Positions 27,874 to 34,606 of a stretch of 34,606 bases of DNA are shown in pieces. The notes below the pieces were generated by a model. The model worked only from the letters and a program-made list of their open reading frames with translations. It had not been told where the DNA came from and searched no databases. The stretch is from Eubacteriales Family XIII. Incertae Sedis bacterium (GTDB taxonomy: Bacteria > Bacillota > Clostridia > Peptostreptococcales > Anaerovoracaceae): NCBI GenBank assembly GCA_031260885.1, contig JAISKP010000198.1, forward strand, positions 1-34,606, written 5' to 3'. The position numbers and the translations under genes are program-made. The first letter of the stretch is position 1, and every line of letters starts with the position of its first letter.

Positions 27874-28955
27874 ATGTTTTCGTCCTCAAATTGTCGCATG
27901 AATGCGATCAATGCATCCACACCTTCTTCCGGCATCGCATTGTAGATGCTTGCCCGCATACCGCCCACGGATCTGTGCCCGCCGATGTCAATCAAGCCCT
28001 CCCCCTGCGCTTTGGCAACAAATTTTTCATCCAAGTCCGCATTGCCTGTCCCGAATACCGCATTCATGAATGAACGGTCTTCCGCTGCGGCAGGAGCCGT
28101 GTAAATCCGGCTCGCATCGATATAGTCGTAAAGCTTCTTTGCTTTACGCCTGTTTACCTTTTCCTTCTCCGGGACACCGCCGTCTCTGAGGAGCAGTTTG
28201 AAGACCTCTCCCGCGACATAGATGGACCATGTCGGCGGCGTATTGTACATGGAGCGCCCTTTGATCTGGACCTCGTAATCGAGATAGAGCGGTACATTTT
28301 TCGGTGCATTCCCCACCAGATCATCCCGGATAATCACGACTGTAAGTCCCGAAGGTGCAATGTTCTTCTGTGCACCCGCATAGAGCAACCCAAACTTCGA
28401 AACGTCGATCTCCTCGGAGAGAATACAGGAGGACACATCGGCGACGAGCGGAACAACGCCCGTGTCCGGGATGTATGGCCAGCGCGTACCATAGATCGTA
28501 TTGTTGTAGGTGATGTGAACGTAGTCGGCTTCGGGATCAAAATCTGAAACGGTCAGTTTCGGGATATAGGTGAAGTTGGATTCTTTCGAAGAGGCGACGA
28601 TGCGCGCCGCACCGAATTTCGCGCCTTCTTCTGCCGCTTTGCCCGCGAAAGAACCCGTCACGACGAAGTCCGCTTTATGGTTTCTGTTCATCAGATTGAT
28701 CGGCACCATCGAGAATTGTAAGGTGGCACCTCCCTGCAAAAAAAGGATGTGGTAATTGTCCGGAACATTCATCAGTGTTCTTAGATTTGATTCTGCGTCC
28801 CCGATGATTTTATCGAACGCCTTGGAACGGTGGCTCATCTCCATCACGGACATCCCTGTTCCTTCGTAGTCCGTGATGCGCTCTGCTACTTTTTGTAAAA
28901 CATCCAGCGGAAGCATGGATGGTCCCGCAGAAAAATTATAAACTCTTTTGCCCAT
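27870..28955 (-). CDS. serC: Phosphoserine aminotransferase
   Basis: YNFSAGPSMLPLDVLQ, MSHRSKAF, GAQKNIAPSGLTVVIIRDDL, GGHRSVGGMRASIYNAMP. Confidence 0.96.
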   Translation of the reverse strand: MGKRVYNFSAGPSMLPLDVLQKVAERITDYEGTGMSVMEMSHRSKAFDKIIGDAESNLRTLMNVPDNYHILFLQGGATLQFSMVPINLMNRNHKADFVVTGSFAGKAAEEGAKFGAARIVASSKESNFTYIPKLTVSDFDPEADYVHITYNNTIYGTRWPYIPDTGVVPLVADVSSCILSEEIDVSKFGLLYAGAQKNIAPSGLTVVIIRDDLVGNAPKNVPLYLDYEVQIKGRSMYNTPPTWSIYVAGEVFKLLLRDGGVPEKEKVNRRKAKKLYDYIDASRIYTAPAAAEDRSFMNAVFGTGNADLDEKFVAKAQGEGLIDIGGHRSVGGMRASIYNAMPEEGVDALIAFMRQFEDENI

Positions 28956-29031
28956 ATACCGGTACCCTTCCTCACTTTTTTTCTATATATGTAGATAGTA
29001 TATCATAAATTTGAACCTTTCACCGAATCCG

Positions 29032-29059
29032 TTTACACAGATGGATATTATGATATAAT
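29032..29059 (+). promoter_or_regulatory. Putative sigma-70 promoter of manA (TTTACA, 16 nt, TATAAT), implying a leaderless transcript
   Basis: -35 TTTACA 29032-29037; -10 TATAAT 29054-29059; ATG at 29066. Confidence 0.65.
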
Positions 29060-29063
29060 ATCC
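29043..29063. promoter_or_regulatory. 21-bp palindrome GGATATTAT-GAT-ATAATATCC overlapping the manA -10 region (candidate operator)
   Basis: Perfect 9-bp arms, 3-bp spacer, ends 2 nt before the start codon. Confidence 0.55.
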
Positions 29064-29065
29064 GC

Positions 29066-29962
29066 ATGGAACCAATTTTTTTCGTTTCTTTTTTTGAGGA
29101 AAAACAATGGGGCGGGCAAAAACTCAGCAGCCTCTACGGAAAGTATCCCGCAGGAATCAACATCGGTGAAAGCTGGGAGTTTTCTTCGGTTTTGTACCGT
29201 CAGACATTCGTTCGCGACGGGATCTATGCCGGAACAATGCTCTCGGATCTCTACAAACGGGAACAGGCGCATCTGTTCGGTACCGAAACACCGTATGTTC
29301 CTTTTGTCATCAAACTCATCGACGCCCGCAAACGGATTCCTGTTCTCGTCCACGGCGGCGGATTGAAGAACGACGACACACAAGTTGAGGGCGCTTACAT
29401 CATCAAGATTGAAAACGAACACAGAATGGTGGCGGGAACATCCCTGAAAAACGGTCTGGAACTCTTTGGAGCGATCGCAGAAAACACACTTGAAAATCAT
29501 CTGAATTATCTTGAAATACAGGAGGGCGACGCCCTGTTGGTTCCGCCCGGCGTCTTTCATTGCTTCGGCGATGATATGCTGATCTATACGATTACGACGC
29601 CGCTCATTGAGACGGCGAGTGTCTTTGACTGGGGACGGTACAGCGAGTTGAAAATCGATAAGGTTGCCGATTCATTCCACTATGACGATACGCTGCGAAC
29701 ATCAAAACCCGAAGTGATTGACGAATTCAGGAAAGTGCTCCTGCAGAATAGTTGCTTCAAACTGCTGTATATCGATGCGCGTTCACCGCTTCCGGAACGT
29801 ACAGACGCGGTGTTCTGTGCCTATACGTCGCTTTCTCCCGGGAGAATTGACTACAACGGAAAATCAAAAAACTTCCGGGCGGGCGAGACCTTTTTGATTC
29901 CCGCACATTTCGACGAATATACGATCAGCGGTGGTTCGTTGCTCAAAGCGATTCCCGCATAA
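29066..29962 (+). CDS. manA: Type I mannose-6-phosphate isomerase
   Basis: EEKQWGGQKL, GESWEFSS, PFVIKLIDARKRIPVLVHG, GDALLVPPGVFHCFGDDMLIYTITTP. Confidence 0.88.
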   Translation: MEPIFFVSFFEEKQWGGQKLSSLYGKYPAGINIGESWEFSSVLYRQTFVRDGIYAGTMLSDLYKREQAHLFGTETPYVPFVIKLIDARKRIPVLVHGGGLKNDDTQVEGAYIIKIENEHRMVAGTSLKNGLELFGAIAENTLENHLNYLEIQEGDALLVPPGVFHCFGDDMLIYTITTPLIETASVFDWGRYSELKIDKVADSFHYDDTLRTSKPEVIDEFRKVLLQNSCFKLLYIDARSPLPERTDAVFCAYTSLSPGRIDYNGKSKNFRAGETFLIPAHFDEYTISGGSLLKAIPA

Positions 29963-29985
29963 TTGCAGCACGCGATCACGATGCG

Positions 29986-31143
29986 CTACAATATTCTGAC
30001 CGAGATGATGCCTTCAAAATCGAAGGCTTCTTTTATTTTCTTTTCATCGACCTGATCATCATCGAGATCGATGACCGTGTAGGCGTTATCGCCTTTGCTC
30101 TTGTTGATCAAGTTGCTGATATTCACATTCATATCCGCGAGTACGCCGGTCAGTTTTCCAAGAATGGACGGCACATTTTTGTTCAGTACGCAGATGCGAG
30201 ATCCGTCCGTTTTTTTGCCCGGATTCAGTGTCGGAAAATTGATGGAATTTTCAATGGTGCCCTCTTCGAGATAATTGATCAGCTGAGATGCGGCCGATAC
30301 CGCACAGTTTTCTTCGGATTCTTTTGTGGATGCACCGAGGTGCGGAATCAAGATCGCGTTTTCCGTCCCGAGCAGATCATCCGTCGGGAAGTCCGTGACA
30401 TACAGGCGCAGTTTCTTCTCCTCAAGCACTTTTTTTACGTCGGCGGAAACGACGAGCGAATCTCTGGAAAAGTTGAGCAGAACCGCTTTGTTTTTCATCG
30501 CATCAAGCATTTTGTAATTAAACATCCCCTTTGTCGAATCGACCGCCGGGACGTGGATGGTTACATAATCACATGCCGGCAGGCAGGCGTCCAGTGAATC
30601 ATAGAGTTTGACTGCGGGATTGAGGTCGTGCGCGTTCTGAACGGAGATAAACGGATCGTAACCGACCACCTTCATGCCAAGGCTGTTGGCGGCATTCGCG
30701 ACAAGCACGCCGATGGCACCGAGTCCGATGACAGCAAGCCGCTTGCCCTGAATTTCTTCCCCGGCAAACCGGGACTTGTTTTTTTCTACGGTTTCAGCGG
30801 CATTATTCGAGATGGTACGCGTCCAATCGACAGCTTCGACAACATTCCTTGCGGTGATGAGCAGTGCTGCAAGGACAAGTTCCTTCACCGCGTTCGAGTT
30901 CGCACCCGGCGTGTTAAAGACGACGACGCCGTTTTCTGTACATAGATCCACCGGAATATTGTTCACGCCCGCACCCGCCCGCGCGATCGCCAGGATACCG
31001 TCCGAAAGATCTGCGCCATACATATCCTGACTGCGGACAAGCACCGCATCGGCACCGGATAGTTCCGTCGTCAATTCATATTGATCTGAAAAAAGGGAAA
31101 GACCCTTTTGTGAAATCTTGTTCAGCGTTGCAATTTTATACAT
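29986..31143 (-). CDS. serA: D-3-phosphoglycerate dehydrogenase with C-terminal ACT domain
   Basis: AGAGVNNIPVDLCTENGVVVFNTPGANSNAVKELV, AVIGLGAIGVLVANAA, IPHLGASTKESEENC, C-terminal ACT-like region. Confidence 0.95.
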   Translation of the reverse strand: MYKIATLNKISQKGLSLFSDQYELTTELSGADAVLVRSQDMYGADLSDGILAIARAGAGVNNIPVDLCTENGVVVFNTPGANSNAVKELVLAALLITARNVVEAVDWTRTISNNAAETVEKNKSRFAGEEIQGKRLAVIGLGAIGVLVANAANSLGMKVVGYDPFISVQNAHDLNPAVKLYDSLDACLPACDYVTIHVPAVDSTKGMFNYKMLDAMKNKAVLLNFSRDSLVVSADVKKVLEEKKLRLYVTDFPTDDLLGTENAILIPHLGASTKESEENCAVSAASQLINYLEEGTIENSINFPTLNPGKKTDGSRICVLNKNVPSILGKLTGVLADMNVNISNLINKSKGDNAYTVIDLDDDQVDEKKIKEAFDFEGIISVRIL

Positions 31144-31163
31144 ACCATACATCTCCTTCGAAT

Positions 31164-31194
31164 GTCGCCCTACGGATCGCCCCGTTTGGCGGAC
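31164..31194 (-). promoter_or_regulatory. Hairpin in the serA leader upstream of the Shine-Dalgarno
   Basis: Minus strand GTC(C)GCC-AA-ACGG-GGCGAT-CCGT-AG-GGCGAC: two stems around a 2x2 internal loop, with GAAGGAG SD following. Confidence 0.4.
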
Positions 31195-31284
31195 AAAAAT
31201 AATAGAACAATTGTATCACGATTTCTGCGAGCGTGCAGCGGTTTTATAAAGCACGACACTATGCTACCGCACTTACCGCCTATC

Positions 31285-33066
31285 TTAAAAGGTCACAGTC
31301 TGCAGCGCTTCGCGGAGCAGTTGTACTGCGTGTGCGGACGCTTCGGCGGTATCACCTCTGCCGGACAGGTAGATCTTCAGTTTCGGTTCGGTACCTGACG
31401 GCCGAAAGATGACCCTGCCGCCGCCGGTCGTATCGAACTGCACGACGTCCGCCGGGGGCAGATCCCCGTCGCGCGCATAATCCGTAACGCGCGTAACCGG
31501 GACGCCGAAATTTTCTGCCGTTTTCGGATCCCGCGCCGTTGCCATCGCCGCAGCAATTTCCGCCATACCCTTCTCGCCGGTTCTTACAAACTCCACAAGA
31601 TCTTCCGCGTAGTGGCCATACAGATCGCTGACCTCCTGAAGTCTGTTCAGGAGCGTAATGCCGCGCTGCTTACAGTCCGCCGCCATTTCGCATACGAGCA
31701 TCGCAGCATTGACCGCATCTTTGTCACGCACATGCGTACCGGAAAGATATCCGCAGCTCTCTTCAAATCCTAAAAGAAAACGATGCGCTTCGCCGATCCG
31801 CTCCAGTTCATTGATCTTCTCGCCGATATATTTAAACCCCGTTAAAACTTTAACGGATTTTACACCGTTTTTTGCAGCGATCTCCGCAGCGAGCGGTGTC
31901 GAAACGATGGTGGTGATCATGACGGGATTTGACGGCAGCGTGTTTGCCTTTTTCCGTTCCCGAATGATGTAGTCCAGCAGCAGCACGCCGACCTGATTTC
32001 CGTTCAGACTCACGTATGAAGTACCGTCATATACCGCAACGCCTACGCGATCGCAATCCGGATCCGTGCCCAAAATTATATCAGGCGCAGCACCCGCGCT
32101 GCGTGCTGCCTCCGCGAGATCCATCGCACGCTTCAGTGCCTCTTTCTTTTCAGGGTTCGGCTCGGGACAAGTGGTGAATGCCGGATCCGGGCGTTCCTGA
32201 TCCGGAACAACGGTTACATCCGAGACACCAATTTTTGACAAAATCTGTCGCACCGGAATATTGCCGGTACCGTTGAGCGGCGTATATACAACTTTCAGAT
32301 TCTTGAGCCCGTCTGCCCCGCTTAGCCTGAATCCGTATACGGCGTCAACAAAGGCATCCTCAAGCGTATCCGGAATCAGATGAAGCAGCGGTTCGGAGGT
32401 CGCTGCCGCGCGGATGCGTTCGGACAAACTGCCGGTATATCGTTCTGCGACGGACTTGATACCGGATGTGAGATTCGTCCGCGCAATCTGTTCCGCCACC
32501 CGGTTTGCTTCCTCGCTGCGGCACTGGCAACCGGTTCGATCGTAGATCTTGTAGCCGTTATACGCCTTCCCGTTATGGCTTGCGGTGATTACAATGCCGG
32601 CAGAAGCGCCGAGCTTTCGCACCGCAAAGGATAGAAGCGGCGTCGCGGAAAGCCGTCTGAACAGATGTGTTTCGATGCCGTTTGCGACAAAGACACAGGC
32701 GGCCTCAAATGCAAAAAGATCGGAATCTTTACGGTTGTCATAAGCGATTGCGATGCGGATCGGTGCACCGCCGCGGGATGCGGTCTGCGTCAGGGCAGGC
32801 AGCGCCAGCACATCGGCAAAACCCTGTGAGGCTCTGCGCACGGTGAACGTATTCATTCGGTTCCTTCCGGCACCCATGATGCCGCGCATCCCGGCTGTAC
32901 CGAATTCCAGATCGCGGTAAAACCGATCATCGATTTCTGCCGCTGCAGAACCTTCCGGTCCTTCCGCCTCATAGCTGTGCAGCAGCGTTTCGAGCTCGCT
33001 TTTCAGTGCGTCGTCCAGTGCAGGAAGCCGACGCCATTCCTCAAGCCTTGTCAGATTTTCATTCAT
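31285..33066 (-). CDS. Phospho-sugar mutase (phosphoglucomutase/phosphomannomutase family)
   Basis: LEFGTAGMRGIMGAGRNRMN, VITASHNGKAYNGYKIYD, GTDPDCDRVGVAV, GFEESCGYLSG, RPSGTEPKLKIYL. Confidence 0.93.
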   Translation of the reverse strand: MNENLTRLEEWRRLPALDDALKSELETLLHSYEAEGPEGSAAAEIDDRFYRDLEFGTAGMRGIMGAGRNRMNTFTVRRASQGFADVLALPALTQTASRGGAPIRIAIAYDNRKDSDLFAFEAACVFVANGIETHLFRRLSATPLLSFAVRKLGASAGIVITASHNGKAYNGYKIYDRTGCQCRSEEANRVAEQIARTNLTSGIKSVAERYTGSLSERIRAAATSEPLLHLIPDTLEDAFVDAVYGFRLSGADGLKNLKVVYTPLNGTGNIPVRQILSKIGVSDVTVVPDQERPDPAFTTCPEPNPEKKEALKRAMDLAEAARSAGAAPDIILGTDPDCDRVGVAVYDGTSYVSLNGNQVGVLLLDYIIRERKKANTLPSNPVMITTIVSTPLAAEIAAKNGVKSVKVLTGFKYIGEKINELERIGEAHRFLLGFEESCGYLSGTHVRDKDAVNAAMLVCEMAADCKQRGITLLNRLQEVSDLYGHYAEDLVEFVRTGEKGMAEIAAAMATARDPKTAENFGVPVTRVTDYARDGDLPPADVVQFDTTGGGRVIFRPSGTEPKLKIYLSGRGDTAEASAHAVQLLREALQTVTF

Positions 33067-34006
33067 TTTCATTTCCCCCCGTCCGCTCATTGATTTTCTC
33101 GGCATACGCGGCATTGAGTTGGATGCCGATGATCAAGATAAAAGAAAGCAGATAGAACCAGATCAACAGGATGACGATCGAACTCAACCCACCGTACAGA
33201 ATATTGAAATTTTTGGCGGCTATATGTTTCATGTAGAGTGAATACAGTCCTGTGGCGAACAACATGCCGCCTGCCGCAAAAATGCTTCCGGGCACGATCA
33301 TTCTGAAAATCTCCCGGCTCTTCGTAAACCATGAAACGACAAAATTGCGAATCGTTCGCCAAAAACCTTTGACAATCAGCCGCGCAATGGTCGATTCTCG
33401 GTTCGGTAGCATGTAATAAATCGAAAGAACCATGAAAAAGTACATGAGCAATGCGATCATCCACCGCATGGAATACCATACGCTTGAAAATTTGATATCC
33501 TCCTGCAGAAAATCGTTGAGATAATACAGCACGCTCCGCACGATGACCTCCCCAAAGACGAGAATATACAGCGCAAAAATCAGCGTGATCAACACCATCA
33601 AGATTGTGATGATCGCGCGCATCCGTTCCTTGACGTAGCCAAAGATCGGATTCTTGTATCCGTTTCCGCCCTTGTAGGCATAGTTGGACATGCGCATCAG
33701 GGAGAAAAGGGATTTGCTCCCCGCCCAAAGCGCCAACAGAATCAGGGCAATACTGAACCCGGTCGAGGGGTTGTAGTTGAGCAGCGGCAGGATGATTTCC
33801 TGAAAATCGTCAGAGAGGTAGAGTGGCATCATTTCCCGGATCATGCCCATCGATAAGGTGAAAACGTTCAGCAACTGCGCGAGCAGAATTGTGGTTGGAA
33901 CAAGTGAAAGAATGAGAAAGAAGGCGACCTCTGCAGCACCGCCCGCGTAAAACGGATCCGTCACTTTTTTTGCCGTTAATTTTAAAATTTCCCAAAACTG
34001 GCTCAC
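33059..34006 (-). CDS. YihY/BrkB family inner membrane protein
   Basis: Multi-TM; FLILSLVPTTILLAQLL, LLALWAGSKSLFSLMRMSNYAY, PGSIFAAGGMLFATGLYSLYM. Confidence 0.88.
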   Translation of the reverse strand: MSQFWEILKLTAKKVTDPFYAGGAAEVAFFLILSLVPTTILLAQLLNVFTLSMGMIREMMPLYLSDDFQEIILPLLNYNPSTGFSIALILLALWAGSKSLFSLMRMSNYAYKGGNGYKNPIFGYVKERMRAIITILMVLITLIFALYILVFGEVIVRSVLYYLNDFLQEDIKFSSVWYSMRWMIALLMYFFMVLSIYYMLPNRESTIARLIVKGFWRTIRNFVVSWFTKSREIFRMIVPGSIFAAGGMLFATGLYSLYMKHIAAKNFNILYGGLSSIVILLIWFYLLSFILIIGIQLNAAYAEKINERTGGNENE

Positions 34007-34036
34007 GCTGTATCCTTTTCGTGCTGCAGGTCATTC

Positions 34037-34606
34037 CTAGCTGTAAACATTCTCGGCAGCAAGCACATCTTTTAATTTCAACAGCGCTGCCGCACGATGG
34101 CTGATCTTATTCTTATCCGCGGCCGGTATCTGTGCGAAGGTCAGCCCATCCCGCTCGTATTGCGCCGGGATGAACAGCGGATCATAGCCAAAACCGTTTT
34201 CGCCCGCCGCCTTGCGTGCGATGCGCCCTTCGCATGTGCCGCTGCAGACAATTTTTCGCCCGTCCGGCCAGAGCAGTACGATAACACATACAAACCGTGC
34301 ACCGCGCTGTGCATCCGGCACCGCTGCCAAGAGACGGAGGAGTTTCTCATTATTCGTTTCCGGGACTGTCTCCGAACCGTTCCGGATGGGATCGGACGTT
34401 GAAAACCGTGCGGAAAATACACCGGGCGCGCCATCCAGCGCATCAACGACCAGACCCGAGTCATCTGCAATCGCAGGCATGCCCGATCCGTCTACCGCCG
34501 CCTTTGCCTTCAAAAATGCGTTCTCTTCAAAGGTTACGCCTGTTTCTTCCGGATCCGCGTCCGGAAGTCCGGCTTCGCTTCTTGAGATCAGTGAGAGTCC
34601 GAATGT
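34037..34606 (-). CDS. rdgB: Non-canonical purine NTP pyrophosphatase (RdgB/HAM1), 5' end truncated by window edge
   Basis: Reading frame continues off the edge (TGVTFEENAFLKAKAA); AIADDSGLVVDALDGAPGVFSARF; GENGFGYDPLFIP; KNKISHRAAAL. Confidence 0.93.
   Translation of the reverse strand, partial: TFGLSLISRSEAGLPDADPEETGVTFEENAFLKAKAAVDGSGMPAIADDSGLVVDALDGAPGVFSARFSTSDPIRNGSETVPETNNEKLLRLLAAVPDAQRGARFVCVIVLLWPDGRKIVCSGTCEGRIARKAAGENGFGYDPLFIPAQYERDGLTFAQIPAADKNKISHRAAALLKLKDVLAAENVYS

Noticed and set aside
29048-29560. 170-aa minus-strand ORF opposite manA
   Set aside because: Antisense to a clear ManA reading frame; no supporting signal.

Overview
34.6-kb window of a low/mid-GC Gram-positive anaerobe, probably Clostridia-like (FabK-type FASII, DUF1292, Cthe_2159-like protein, archaeal-type phosphoglycerate mutase). 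It is mostly dense housekeeping DNA. Content from left to right: a short IS-like direct repeat; tRNA-Pro(CGG); an MFS efflux gene running into the tRNA; a Cthe_2159-like/VTC/DUF4956 cassette; a fabK-fabD-fabG-fabF-fabZ operon divergent from an acyl-CoA synthetase plus lipoprotein; a DUF885 peptidase; two tandem UroD-fold paralogs; an FtsX-type ABC transporter with a long coiled coil; a FAD-dependent dehydrogenase; DUF1292; uvrC; a solute-binding-like lipoprotein; a D,D-carboxypeptidase; apgM-serC; manA; serA; a phosphohexomutase; YihY/BrkB; and a truncated rdgB/HAM1. I found no CRISPR array, prophage or classical defence system. The most interesting signals are small: (i) a REP-like hairpin family with one copy between fabF and fabZ and another apparently inserted in frame in uvrC; (ii) a 21-bp palindrome overlapping the -10 box of an apparently leaderless manA; (iii) a lipoprotein with no ATG/GTG/TTG start, whose only sensible start is an ATA overlapping the upstream stop (ATAA); (iv) tandem UroD-fold paralogs lacking the HxC zinc signature, one with a structured leader; (v) the functionally uncharacterised Cthe_2159/VTC/DUF4956 cassette. 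All calls come from reading the sequence by eye; no searches were run.
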